From Cristatella mucedo (taxonomy: Eukaryota > Bryozoa > Phylactolaemata > Cristatellidae): 64,000 nt of DNA. Shown here one piece after another: positions 10,491 through 43,519 of this stretch (its first letter is position 1; each line of letters begins with the position of its first letter). Both the position numbers and the translations under genes were made by a program. The notes beneath the pieces were generated by a model that made no database searches, was not told the DNA's origin, and was given only the letters and a program-made list of their open reading frames with translations. Where the stretch lies: NCBI GenBank assembly GCA_009760855.2, contig WPIO01000020.1:865001-929000 (forward strand). The letters run 5' to 3'.

Positions 10491-11800
10491 TAATATTGTA
10501 GTAAATGTAGGCATTGAGGGGCTGCATGGGATTGAGGGACAGGATTCCGGGGTAAAGCTGTATCTTAAAGATGGACTCCCTGATCTTTTTATCTTGTTGA
10601 CAAAGAAGCTAGGGAAGCGGTCAGCTGGATCATCAGAGGAATCACTAGGTAAGGAGCTAACCTGGGAGCGGTTAAGGAGATGGTTGATCGTTGATGTCAG
10701 CATTTTTGGAATGTGAATCTGTGATTCAACAATTTCTTTTATGGAATCTAGACTTGGCCTTTGTTAGGATCGATTAGTACGATCTACAGTAGTCCTCGTT
10801 TGCCTGTCGATGGACACTGAGTCCTGATCTTGTGTATGCATTTTCAAGCTTTCGCTTAGTAGATCTAGCTAGTTTAACGTCTTTGGTAAACTGTTGACCG
10901 TCTGGGCGAGGTCGCACAGTGTGCCTAGTTAGAGGTGCAAGCTCATCGAGCAAGTCAGCTAGTGTCGTGTTGCAGCAATCTACCAAAGATGACAGGTTGA
11001 AGGGGGATTGAGCAGCAGAGTCGAAACAGATATTCTCGAAAGGGCAACGTCGCTGTCAAGGGTCTTGAGGTTTTGCGATTCACGGGTGTTTTAAGATGAA
11101 GGCAGATATTGTAGACTGAATGATATCTGCATGGGGTCAGGTAAGCAGAATTTAGTAATAACTGGTGATTTTAAAGTGTAGTTGCATGAGAAAATTTGGT
11201 CGAGTTTGTGGCCCTTGATATGAGTTGGGCCATGTACATGAGCCACAAGAGACAGTGAGTCAGTCAGTGCACGAAATTCAGTTCTGAAAGCGTCAGTTAC
11301 GTTATCAAAAAGAATGTTGAAATCACCCATAATGAGGAAAGATCGATTTCTTGCACACATAATTGAAATGAAATAGAATAAATATGAGATACAGGAGGAC
11401 TTGGTACCTGGTAGGCGATAGACTACTGTCACCAAGGGTAGCTTGTTGTCGAGTGAAATCAAGACAATAGATTCAAAAGATTGCTTCGAGGGTACTACAA
11501 TTGATTTGAAGTCGAAGTTTGACCGTAGGATACTAGCGACTCCACATCAAGTTTTGATTGTTCTAGGGTTGTGAAAGAATGAGAAACCAGTAGTGGTGAG
11601 TCTTTAATTGTGGGGCGGTTTTCGATTTTAGCCAAGTTTCAGTCCAGGCAAGCAGGTCGACACCTTTTTTCAGAAATAAGTTTGCTTTTTAATATTGGTT
11701 TATTGCACGAGGATTCCAAAGACAGGCGTTAAGTGGGGCCGCCGGGGTCATAGCAGGCTTACTGACCCCTAAATTAGAGATTCACAGTAACGCTTGAGGG
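10490..11800 (-). pseudogene. LINE family A endonuclease end and linker
   Basis: Reading the minus strand from 11800 down: a start-region block, then FLIMGDFNILFDN and GPTHIKGHKLDQIFS (apurinic endonuclease motifs), then the linker MVDCCNTTLADLLDELAPLT and ARSTKRKLENAYTRSGLSVH. It is the 5' half of the element and abuts the plus-strand 3' half above tail to tail. Confidence 0.8.
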
Positions 11801-11864
11801 AGAAGCCCTAGGCGGATCGAAACTATACTAGAAATACCAAACAAGCGGGTAAAGTTCTTACGCT

Positions 11865-12310
11865 GACACACAAGGACGGCTTAGCTCCTCCATACCTAGC
11901 TGAACTGCTGCACCAGTTTCAACCTTCTCGTGCCCTCAGGTCCTGTGTGGACAATAAATTAGCTGGTCCATTCCTCCGCTTAAAGACCGTTAGCGACAGA
12001 AGCTTTAGCTCTGCAGGTCGTAGACTGTGGAACTCGCTTCCACAATTCTTACGTAAGGACAACTGCTCTCTTGCTGCCGACTATTGCTCATCCTTTTCAG
12101 CAGTCCTGAGCTGCTACTTCCATGCCACCCACTACCTCAACTGCTCTCCTGACTTTGCTATGCTTCCCACTTTCTCTTTGTTGCGTGAGACGAAGTCTGT
12201 TGGCTACCGAATGCGTACCGAAAGCCGCTTAGGCTGTAAGTGCGCTATACAAAACTCTCCTGCGTAACACCCAACTAGTCTTTGTGGAGTTACAGACGGA
12301 GATTCATTAC
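11865..12310 (+). pseudogene. LINE family B reverse transcriptase C-terminus and tail
   Basis: Encodes PPYLAELLHQFQPSRALRSC, FSSAGRRLWNSLPQFLRKDN and VGYRMRTESRLGCKCAIQNS, then a 3' tail with TAGTCTTTGTGGAGTTACAG. This is the best-preserved copy of family B in the window. Confidence 0.8.
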
Positions 12311-12831
12311 TCAGCCCGACGCTCCCGCCAAGTGGACGGCGTCTCAGCTTGATGCCTCGCAGCCCCGGCCCCCCCCCGTGTTGACTTCGCGAGCTTTTCT
12401 TTTGTTAATGCATAGTTCATCGATCTTAGCAACACCGATAACATCTAGGAATGCATTTGAACTAGGACAACGAAGCGATAATAGGTGCGCACGATCGTAA
12501 CTAATATGCAGGTTACTAGCCACTAAAGCCGGCGTGGCAGACCCAGCAGCCCGAAATGTTAAGCATTTATGTCCATAGGCATGTAATTTGCGCTACAGTC
12601 AAACAACAAACAGATAAGCTATAAACGGGTCTACGCTGTATCGATTACCATATACGATGTACGCCAGAGCTTTGCTTTTCGGAAGAGAATTCGGCAATGG
12701 ACAAAGAGCGCATGTAGCGTTGGGAAGCGAGAATGGTTGGCTCGTCGAGGCATATCCCAAAGGCTCCGAGAGCCACCGCACGTAGCTGTGTGCTAGCCTG
12801 ATCTACTACACGTATATCCAGGCATGCTCCT
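12311..12831. other. No recognised gene
   Basis: Mixed sequence between a LINE tail and a microsatellite; no motif seen. Confidence 0.4.
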
Positions 12832-12987
12832 ATTACTACTACTACTACTACTACTACCACTACCACTACCACTACCACTACCACTACCACTACCACTACC
12901 ACTACCACTACCACTACCACTACCACTACCACTACCACTACCACTACCACTACCACTACCACTACCACTACTACTACTACTACTACT
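12832..12987 (+). repeat. (TACCAC)n / (TAC)n microsatellite
   Basis: A hexamer TACCAC core is flanked on both sides by plain TAC triplets, suggesting the hexamer arose by mutation and spread within a TAC array. The Leu-Pro and poly-Val frames are artefacts. Confidence 0.95.
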
Positions 12988-13809
12988 GCTAATAATGAGT
13001 TGTCAGAAACATTTCAGTAGGGATCAAGCTGCACTGGGGCAGCTTTCAAGTTAGCCTCGATACTAGTCCCTGCCAAAGTGGATCTGACTAGGGCACCTAA
13101 CCCTAAGCGGGCGAACTAGCCAAGTAGAATTGGGTAGGGACACGTTAGTTAAGCGGGATCGGAGCGAGGTGTCGGTCTGACAGCGAGAACCGCTCAGGTT
13201 AGAATGGAGCTTTGGTCAGACAAAGAGCGGTCAGGATGTGGATCGACTACTGTACTCCAGTAGGTAAAGAGCGAAAGGATGACAAGCTAGCGCAGGAACC
13301 ATCTAATAAATTACGGGCGGAAGGGAATAGGCCTGAGGACGGACACCAAGAGCGGGGTTCCGAAAAAGTAGCAGCTACGCTCAAGGTCAAGAGTGCAGAG
13401 AGAGAGAGAGAGCATAAACGAGACGACTGACAGAGGTCGGAGCTGCAGCTTCTGTAGTCGATGCGAGACTTCGCCTCGAAAGCACGAGAGTCGAACCCAC
13501 GGCGATGAACGGCTAAGTGCAACTTAGACTTTGCGGTCGTGTTCTGTGCTCATATCTTGGGGTGCCGTAGCGGTCCGCCTTTGGGGTCGGGACCATCGTT
13601 AGCGACGCAGGCGTAGGGTAGTTTATTATACTCGGGCTTCGGGAGTTAACTCCGTGGGTCCGGTTCTCGCCGAGGCGTAGCGCTTTCGCCAGCCCGTAAC
13701 CATTACTAATAGGCCCGAAATAAACTATTGCTTTCGGCACCCAGTTGTGGCCGCGCTGCACTATACTGTCCACCAGTAGATAACCAGGAGACGAGCTTCT
13801 TCGAGGTTA
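12988..13809. other. No recognised gene
   Basis: Short open frames only, none with a motif I can name. Confidence 0.4.
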
Positions 13810-13885
13810 CAATAATAATAATAACAATAATAATGCACTTGATAAAGCGCCCTCAGAGAACTCAAATCTCTTTCTAGGCGCTTTA
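13810..13885 (-). mobile_element. LINE family A 3' tail
   Basis: (AAT)n then AAGCGCCCTCAGAGAACTC and TCTCTTTCTAGGCGC, the reverse complement of the family tail. Confidence 0.7.
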
Positions 13886-13949
13886 CAAAGCGACGAAACA
13901 GCTGTTCTCCGTGTAACCAACGACGCCTAATGCAGCAACGACGGCTGGG

Positions 13950-15015
13950 ATGTCACTGCACTAGTTCGGCTAGATTTATCAGCTGCGTGCGACATAATCT
14001 ATCACGATATCCTACTTTAGCAGTTGAGATCAAAGGTTTGTCGGGCAGACGAGGCACTGGCATTGTTCAAGCTGTACTCCTCCGGTGATGATGAATCCGC
14101 GTCGTGCGGAGGTAAAGTCTCATCCAACAGACCTGTGGAGTCCAAGAAAAGTCTGATGTTCGTTCTTTACTGTTCTCTATTTCCAATGAACCTCAGGGAA
14201 AGGTGACTCGGGCACATAGAATTGGCTATCACTTCTATGCTGACGTTGCTCAGCTGTATTCGTCGTTTAAACCGTCGGAACCTGCTGCAGCGACTGATAA
14301 ACTGATCTCTGACCTTGCAGAATTCGACCCAGGAAGTAAGAGAATTTCCTTAAATTAAACGAAGCTAACACCGAACTGTTACTGATAGGACACCCAAGCG
14401 TGCAGCTGAACTAGCAGACGTTGCTGCCTCTACAGCTAACCATCACTTCCGATTCTAAATCTGCTAAAAGAGCTCAAATGGCTGCCGGTTGATCAACGGA
14501 TACAGAGAAAAGTTCTTACGCTGACCCACAAGGCCCGCGACGGCTTGGCTCCTGCATACCTTGCTGAACTGCTGCAATAATTTCAGCCTTCTCGTGCCCT
14601 CAGATATATATCTATGGACCATAAATAAGCTGCTGCTCCTATGCTTTATGACCTATATATATATCCTATGCTTTATGACCGTCGGCGACATAAGTTTTTG
14701 CTCTTCGGGTCCTAGACTGTGGAACTCATTTCCGCATGTCATGCGAAACGACATCTAATTTACTGCTACCGACTGTAGCACTTCCTTTCCAGCCTTCCTG
14801 AGCTTGCTACTCACTTCCTCAACTACTACCCTCCTGACTCAGGTATGCTTCTTATTTTTGCTTTGATGCCTGAGACAAAATCTGCTGGCTACCGCGTGCG
14901 TACCGCCGTAGGCTGCTTAGTCTGGAATGAGCTAAAGAAAACTCTCCTGCGTCACATCCGCTTAGTCTTTGTTCGGCTTTGTAGATTTACAGGGGGAGAT
15001 ACCTTACATTAAAAC
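13950..15015 (+). pseudogene. LINE family B reverse transcriptase, 3' portion, decayed
   Basis: Contains LVRLDLSAACDIIYHDILL (reverse transcriptase block A), YHFYADVAQLYSSFKPSEP (the YADD site mutated to YADV), then LAPAYLAELLQ and FGPRLWNSFPH-like blocks and the (ACATT) tail. Multiple stops. Confidence 0.8.
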
Positions 15016-15044
15016 AGTTATGCCTGCCAGCGCAAGTGTCCGCC

Positions 15045-15210
15045 CTATCTTTAGTTCGAAGGGGAGTGTTGTGTGACGGTGTCTCCGGCGGCGGCTGACC
15101 TTGTGGAGTCTCACGGAGGCACAGCTCGGACGTGAGAGCGGTGAACCTAGACTCTCTCTTTATTTTCCTTTACCGGTGCAGATACGAGCTGTCTGACTCA
15201 CTGCAGACGG
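15045..15210 (+). mobile_element. Possible 3' LTR start with polypurine tract
   Basis: GAAGGGGAG followed directly by TGTTGTGTGACGGTGTCTCC looks like a polypurine tract and LTR 5' edge. A related TGTTATGTTACTGTGTCTCC lies at 53616. The right boundary and an internal region are not seen. Confidence 0.3.
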
Positions 15211-15440
15211 GCAGTGCATCTGTTGAGGGCCCCATCCTCAAATCAAAGGCCGGACGCTGCGAGTCGATTGCCCAACAACCTGCTGCACTTGGGGCGTACA
15301 TTAGCGGCCGACGCCGCTGCACTAATTACACTAGTAGAAGCAGCAGACACGCAGGAGGGGGCCAGGTGAGAATGTGGGGGTCGACAGGACGCGTACTAAA
15401 CGGGTACTAATTTATTCCGCCTCTTTCTGCTTGAGGTTAA
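15211..15440. other. No recognised gene
   Basis: Nothing recognisable; it could be the rest of the candidate LTR. Confidence 0.3.
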
Positions 15441-15532
15441 TTGGCTGACTTTAAAGGGGCTGACCTTGAAGTGGTTGACCTTGAAGTGGCTGCCCTTGAA
15501 GTGGCTGACCTTGAAGTGGCTGACCTTGCGGT
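15441..15532 (+). repeat. 15-bp tandem repeat
   Basis: About six imperfect copies of GCTGACCTTGAAGTG. Confidence 0.9.
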
Positions 15533-15954
15533 CTCGCTGCCGGATCCTACCCGAGACGGTTTCTTTAGCGTGGGAAATTCGAAGCCCACGGAGCTGTGGC
15601 TTTGGCAGCGTCGCTAAATTTGATTGCTGTCAAGCAGGCTAGTGGCCTCCGAGCCCGCTCGTTCGTAAATATTTCGACGTCCTAGATATGGTCAATAGGA
15701 AGGGACTCGTGGATAATAGTGAAAGCAACGTTTGGAAAAAGACACGGTTAAGCATGGTTATGCTTATTTGCGGTATTCAATGGTGTACAATTAGCTGGAC
15801 ATCAAAAGTCTAGTTTGCTCTTCACTAATAGAAGCACAAGATCACACAGAGATCACCCTGGTACCTTCGCGTAGGGACTGAAAGACGCACGGTGAAAAGT
15901 GTGCTGCCAGTATGGCAGTTGAACATGGTTTGCACCTGAGAACAATTTAGTTAA

Positions 15955-16137
15955 TGCATTCGCTGCAGGCTCACTGGGTAAAGTGGTTGCTTTTCACGAC
16001 CTCAGCCCCGACGTCGTGGGTTTGAATCCTGCAGCGGGTGATTTTTTACCGCTGCTGCAAGCCGTGGTGATAGCCGCAAAGGCTCTTCTATCGCTATGCA
16101 AAAGAGGCTGTTAAATCAGCTAGCATTTTTTTTAACT
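15955..16137 (+). mobile_element. SINE-2 copy, full length
   Basis: tRNA-like head with GTCGTGGGTTTGAATCCTGC (B box), then a body with GGTGATAGCCGCAAAGGCTC and an end AGGCTGTTAAATCAGCTAG plus a T run. Other copies are at 23.3 and 59.2 kb. Confidence 0.7.
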
Positions 16138-16477
16138 GTCGCGCTGGGAAAGCCAAGCAGAACTACTATCGTTGGCACCAGCATAGTTTCCGCCTTTAGT
16201 CGGTCAAATGAGATCTGGCCCCACTCCGGTGGGACCGACTTGTAGGGGGCGGGCCAGCTTGCCTGGCTGCCTACCCGGCATGCCCCTTTGCCTTTTCTAC
16301 GGTTGGTTTGCCGTGCAAGGTCAAAGTCTTGAGAGCTAGCTTCCGGCTCTCGTCACCACCAGCAATAAGCTTGCATCTTCCTAGTAGCAGCTAAAGACGC
16401 ATCTTCTCAGGTCAGCTTTCTATCCGCTACCACCCGCCCCCCCCCCGTTAACTTTTCGGTGCGATTGCCTCTTTAAG

Positions 16478-16550
16478 CGGTGGTGATAGCCGTAAAAGCT
16501 CTTCTGTTGCTACACAAAAGAGGCTGCTGAAACAGCTAGTATTTTAGTAG
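16478..16550 (+). mobile_element. SINE-2 3' half
   Basis: GGTGGTGATAGCCGTAAAAG through AGGCTGCTGAAACAGCTAG matches the body and end of SINE-2; the tRNA-like head is missing. Confidence 0.65.
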
Positions 16551-18184
16551 AGATTATGATACAATCTTGCAAGCCCACGCACCTGATTCGTTTTGTTAAA
16601 CCTGCTGACCTAGTACCTATGGAATAAGCGATCCGACGTCAGTGAAAAGGATACAATGTCAAAATCAAAATTTTCAAAAAGCTAGTAAAACAATACTGTC
16701 GTATGGCAGGCCAAGTAAACACGAGAGAGGTCGACGAAATGAGTGTAGACTGTGACGACCGTCACCACGAGTCCGACCGTTGAGCATTAGCGTAACAGCA
16801 GCCGAGAGCCGTTCAGCTGAGTACAGCTTTCCAAGTGTCGAAAATTGATTTGGTCAGATTGAGAAGTTCCTTTTTCGAGTACATTTTTTAAAGAAACGAG
16901 ACTTTCCGTTCACTGACAGTTTGAAATTTCTGACAATTTGCCAGTCAATTTTGGCCGCTGCATCTGGCGGTTGCATCTCTCAATAAATGCTGCGCTAGTC
17001 GTGACTGATTTTTCATTCCATCTCGATGCAGGCTATTTCGAAGCCTGACGGAGAAATGCATTGTGACGTCTCCGGTGAGGTAAACGAACTGTTCCACTAA
17101 CATCCCTCGCTCCCTCGCTACCTTGAACTGTCTCTCACTCTCTCTTTCTCTCTCTCTCTCTGTACCACCTACTACAGGAATCGCCGTTATAAAGGTGAGC
17201 GTGTACGCGATGTCAAGACTGCCATCACTGCGGATGCATGAATAGCCCGTCGAAGTCCACTGGGGGTCCGTAGCTTTTCTTCTTGAGCATGGGTCAGCGA
17301 AGCGTTCTAGCAGTGGGCGAATCTGGTAGGGCAGCTACTGGGAAACGGGGTGGGCAGAGACAAGGTTACAATGTATAGACGGGGGGCGCGAAGCAACCTA
17401 GTGGTGACTCTGGCGCAAAAATCAAACTGCGAGCCAATGTGCTTTCAGCTGCGGATCGTCGGATCGTCGCGGAGGTCGCCATTTTTGCATCCGTCTCTGC
17501 AACATGTGCTCGCAACCACTAAGGACTTGGTGACTTTTTCAGTTACCTCATGGTAGCTAAAACGAAACGATTCCCTTTGGGTTTTTGAAAGATAGACGCG
17601 CGATAGCCATGCTTCTTTGCTCCTCAGAACTGCTATTGTTAGTCACCGTTGAGCTTATTGCTAAGCTGGGGAGGGGAATTTGTGCTGATCCGGATTTTGA
17701 TGTTCAGCATGCTTTTCAGCATGGTCTGAAGATGAACAGACAGACATTCGAATTAATTTCGCCCAATAGCATCTCACCATGCTGTCAGGTGTGATTAGCA
17801 CATTTAATAAGTGGCAACTAACTTGTAGGCTGGATTGTGTGCATCTTCGCCATTTAAATGTTTTCCAGTGGCGCCGCTTAAGACATCTGCTTGGCTTTGA
17901 GATATAGCAGCAGAAGGTATTGATCTTTTTTGTCATTCAGGGCGCTCAAAAAGGAATCTTTCAAAAGAGGGAGCTAGATATTCACGCCAGTGAACATCAT
18001 GATTTGTGCCATGAACTATTCCGCAAAGGCAAACATCGTAAACCTCTAGTACAACGTTGCAGCTACTAAAATTCTGTATGTCATCGCGTATACTAAATAT
18101 TGGGTTAGTTGTTATTATGGAACTGCAAAGTTCTAAAAATTAAATCAATGGACGCTGGCAAGCAAAGCCTTTCGGGAGGCCACT
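16551..18184. other. No recognised gene
   Basis: Moderately AT-rich sequence with a short (CT)n at 17126-17162. The longest frames (to about 90 codons) carry no motif I recognise. Confidence 0.4.
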
Positions 18185-18275
18185 CAAAATAGCAGCAAAT
18201 GTAAAGCGCCTAGAAAGAGATTAAGTTCTTTGAGGGCGCTTTATCAAGTGCAATATTATTATTATTATTATTAAA
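18185..18275 (+). mobile_element. LINE family A 3' tail with (ATT)n
   Basis: AAATGTAAAGCGCCTAGAAA..TTCTTTGAGGGCGCTTTATC followed by (ATT)n, the canonical plus-strand tail of family A. Confidence 0.75.
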
Positions 18276-19360
18276 ATGAGCGAGAGAAAAAATTTCGATT
18301 CGATTGCTGCAAATAGCGTCTGTTGTGGTCATGCCTCGTATGTCATTGCAGTTCCTTTGAAGGCTTCATATCATCTATTCGCTATTCGATTTGAGAATAT
18401 TTGCATACTTCTGCCATGGTCCCAGTCCATGCTTCATGCCACGACTGAGGCAGTTATTTCTGATCACTTTCTCTTTACTAATCTGCTACGAGTACTGCAG
18501 CAGGCAATCTTGTATTGGCCGATGCAAACGGGGGGGGGGAGGAATAGCCACAAACACTTTTCTGGCGCTGCATACATGCGGCTGTTAAATCAGATGGCGT
18601 CTCCTATACATTACCTTATGCCTCATCTGCGGTGAGCTTTTAAAATACTTTAAAGGGAGAGCAGTTAACGCAGTCGCCCCAGTCAGCGTTGCCCAGCTGC
18701 TCGCGCCGTTAGACTGCATACATCAAAGGGAGAGCTTTCAATCATGCAGAGAACGACAATAAACATTAGAAACAGGGGCTCGTCGACCGCCGACTGACGT
18801 CCAAACATGAGCGTTAGCGATAAATCCCTTTGCATGGCTAATCCTCTCGCTTGGACATCGCTCGCACTCTAATGCACTGCATTAGGTCATAACTCAGTAG
18901 GAGGATCTAAAGGGTTTCGCATGTCAGATGCTGTACGGTTAACTGACGAGCCTTTGAAATATAGTGTGCACCCCAGGCATCTGCTCTCGATCCAGAGTTC
19001 TCATCGCAGTTTCTATCCTTCCTATTGCCAGTGAAATTTCTGCACTTAATGTAGGCTTAGATTTAGTGCAGACTATACACAGCTGCGTGCTGATATCCCT
19101 TCCGTTTTCCAGCACCTCAAAGTCCCTCATATCCGCTGCAGCTTGTAATGCCGAAGTTTATATGTGAATGCCACAAGATTTTCTCAAGTTCAGTAATAAT
19201 TGTCCTAATGAACACGGGGAAACATAGTGTTACCCAAAAACTGCAAAGTGTAACTCGCAAAGTTAGATCAACATGCTTATCCAATGTAACATATGTAGGG
19301 ACTCTGGGTGTCCCGTTCCGAAATTACGTTTCTCTAGGCCCACTACTTTAATTTCAGTCT
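18276..19360. other. No recognised gene
   Basis: Short frames only; no recognisable motif. Confidence 0.4.
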
Positions 19361-19555
19361 AGTCTTTCTCTTTAAAAGTATGCCACTTCGGACCAATTTT
19401 GGCGTGCTTAGATACTAAATACTAGATATTGCTGCTTACATATACTAGATACAACTAGCCTTTCTCTTTAAAAGTATGCCACTTCGGACCAATTTTGGCG
19501 TGCTTAGATACTAAATACTAGATATTGCTGCTTACATATACTAGATACAACTGCT
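19361..19555 (+). repeat. Tandem duplication of a 96-bp unit
   Basis: CTTTCTCTTTAAAAGTATGC recurs at 19364 and 19460 and the intervening sequence is essentially identical, so this is a recent two-copy duplication. Confidence 0.95.
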
Positions 19556-19739
19556 TAGACACTTTCTGTCGCGAAATTTTAGACTGCCATATTACGTTAC
19601 TTGCTCGCCATCCTGCACTTGCCCTCGAACAAGAAACCCATCAATTTCAAAGTTCTATCGCTCACTTGGAGGCCATTTCGTGCTCTCGCTCTGGCTGGGC
19701 TAATGCTGATGGATTTACTCCTAATGTAATAATAATAAT

Positions 19740-19885
19740 AATAATATAGTTCATTTGTATAGCGCCCTAAAAGAACTTGATCACTATTCAGGCGCTTCAC
19801 GTGTGCCTCGGGGCTCGAGCCCACGACCTCAGCCAGACCTTGGTCGGGGCGAGCACTTTAACCGCTGGGCTTTCCCTCAAGCACC
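19740..19885 (-). mobile_element. SINE-1 copy
   Basis: Reverse complement of the tRNA-like head (GGGGCTCGAGCCCACGACC) and of the L2-type tail (AGCGCCCTAAAAGAACTTG), with an (AAT)n tract at its 3' end (19729-19747). Confidence 0.75.
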
Positions 19886-19908
19886 GTCAGCAGCATCCTC
19901 GTGTCGCC

Positions 19909-19981
19909 TCGCTCGCTGTGCCACAGCGAACCTCGCTTGCTGTGCCACAGCGAACCTCGCTCGCTGTGCCACAGCGAACCA
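19909..19981 (+). repeat. 24-bp tandem repeat, three copies
   Basis: CTCGCTCGCTGTGCCACAGCG repeated with one substitution. Each unit contains the palindrome CGCTGTGCCACAGCG. Confidence 0.92.
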
Positions 19982-20139
19982 TCTCGAACCCTTTGAAGCC
20001 CGTGCCAGCGCGTTTGCTTACGTCCAAATCCTGGAAATCGCTATCGATAGACATCATGACAGCCCTGACTTTTAGAATTTACAAGGAAATAAGAAACCTA
20101 CACTCTCAAACTCACTTCCTTAATTCTTAGGCAACGACA

Positions 20140-20400
20140 TTTACACTCCTGCTGCCAACGGTGGCACATCCTTTCAAGCCGTCCTGAGCCGCCACTTCCA
20201 TGCTGCTCACTACCTCGACTGCCCTTTTGACTTAGCTATGCTTTTCACTTTCTCTTTTTTGCGTGAGATGAAGACTGTTGGCTACCTCATGTGTACGGAA
20301 AGCCACTCGGGCTTTGAGTTCGCTATTAAATCTCCTATGAAACACCCACATAGTATTTGTGGTAGTGTGGAGTTACAGACGGAGATGCATTACTTAAGGT
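20140..20400 (+). mobile_element. LINE family B 3' end
   Basis: GTTGGCTACCTCATGTGTAC and the tail GTGGAGTTACAGACGGAGAT mark the 3' terminus of family B. Confidence 0.7.
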
Positions 20401-22278
20401 TATGCTTGCGGAAATCGTGCGTGTAATCGCTAATTATTTGATAGTCTCATCCAGCATGCACAAAGTGCATCGAAAATTAGTTTGCTCGTATAGCACCACA
20501 TTAACGCTTCATTAATATATTAGCTATTATTGCTATTGTTGACTTCATCCTAAGACAAAGAGTGAGATGCAAAGGTCTCAGGTTTAAATCTCGAGTTAAG
20601 ATTTTTACTTATTTTTACTTGACCTTAACTCTAACGGGATCGTCCGAAGTGCTAATGTGGCGCCCGGGCCAATGGAAATGAAAGACGCTCAAAGCATACT
20701 GCCGTCACTATGCTCAGGCAACCGCTTATTGCCCACAGTATAAGGAAGAGGGTGATAGCAGCATAGGTTTGTTGCCGCTGTATGACCGCTACTGATGAAT
20801 GAGCCAAGCTTTACCTTGGATTTTTAAATTTAACTCTCAGCGCGATATACTGTAATTTGGCTGCCAAGGCTGCTTGAAGGCCGGAAAGTTGCAGCTGCTT
20901 CTGGGTTGACCATCGGAAGCAAGCGGCGAGGTCAAGAAATCTCCGGTCGTTTTAGCCAATCTATAGCAACGCTGTTTCCATCTGCAAATAAATGGACTGT
21001 GTCTGCTAAGCACGGTGGGTCACACAGTGCCTGTGGCCGGGGTCTTCGCGGTCGCACACAAGAAACATCTGTAGCCTAATATAGACGGAGCTACTGAGAT
21101 TGGATACGTCGAGCTGGGCGTCGCCTAGCCAAGAGGCACACCCTGGAAGGCAAGGTCTCCGGGGTCAAGGCTCCCAGAGGCCCATGGATCGAAACTTGCG
21201 ACGGCCACTTGCTAGGTCACATTCAGCAGAAGCTCTCGACTGGTGTAGACGTTGACTAGAGCCGGATCTTTGACAGCGTACGTACGCTCTTACGCTTGAA
21301 TGGAGCCGGTGTAACGTCGAAACTCCGGAAGCAAGACGGCGCAACCGGCACGCTTGTGCGTGATTCCGACGTTATCTCTCGCTCCTATAGTTTTGCTGTG
21401 TATAGGATTTTCTCTATAAAATTATATAGTCCCCCTTTGCGTAATCTATGAAGTGCTGTGCACCCGGACGGTCACCCTCGCGACATTGTTTCCGGGAGCG
21501 CCCCCCCCCCCCGCATAGCGACCCGCACGACCAGACTGGGCGGAGAGTAGGAGAGCCCTGGCGGTAATAGGCTAATGCCCGTAGACTCGGCTAAGCATCT
21601 ATGCCGAGAGCGTGTAGTCTGAAGCTTTTCCCCTTTCGAGCTTTCATCCACTAGATAGACCGCACAAGATGGTTCCACGTGGTGACAAATCGCCTCACGC
21701 TGGGCTCCGAGCGGATAGCTCGATGGTCTCGCCGTGCCCCGACCGTGACCGAGACCTCGACGACTCGCTCTCGTGGGAAACGGCGAAATTATTAAGACTG
21801 GCTCGACTACTTAATCCGAGGGTAGTAAAAGCTCACTCATAATCTGGCTCATCAGAATCCAAGTGGAAAGCGAGTCATGAGCAACGTCGCCCGAGGGCAA
21901 GCCCGAGGTTCGCCTGTCTGGTATTATCGCAGGAATATTACCTGCAGAGGAGCAGTCTCGGCCTAGGTAGACTCTGGAGCTTCGCCGGCGCCCCAGCCGG
22001 CCAGCTGGGGCTCTCGCAGATCCGATAGAGCGGACTGCTTGCAAGCGCCCGTCGTGCTGCCGTCGTAAACGTACAAGATCGGGAAATAGGACGACGCGAG
22101 GCGAAGGCGCTGCGTGGCGCTCTGGCAGCCAAATTGGATCGCCGCGAGACCGCTGTCTCACTGTTGGCAAGGTGACCGAGGGCCGACGCGCACTTGCCTA
22201 TTCAAACCGGGAAATGTACGAGAGTTGACCAAGTTTACTCAGTCTTGCCACACCCGTTGCAGTCGCAGTGCCGCAAAC
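20401..22278. other. No recognised gene; upstream flank of gene 2
   Basis: Mixed sequence; the gene 2 promoter should lie near its right end. The frame before the ATG at 22279 stays open back to 22114, but that part shows no OTU similarity. Confidence 0.45.
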
Positions 22279-43399
<21,121 letters not shown>

Positions 43400-43519
43400 C
43401 CCTGCCTACTGAACCTTTTTTTACTGCCAAAACGCTCCTCCGTCATTCGGCCTGGCATGCGAAAGTGCGACTGGAGTTCTCTTGGTCTAGTGTTGCTTAC
43501 TTAATTAACGGCTTACCAA

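Noticed and set aside
15990-16045. tRNA-gene-like B boxes here and at about 942, 23300, 30810, 53960 and 59165
   Set aside because: They belong to repeated SINEs with conserved bodies and tails; no complete cloverleaf with acceptor stem could be traced.
22114-22278. N-terminal extension of gene 2
   Set aside because: Open frame, but gene 1 has no counterpart and the ATG at 22279 has an acceptable context; kept only as an alternative start.
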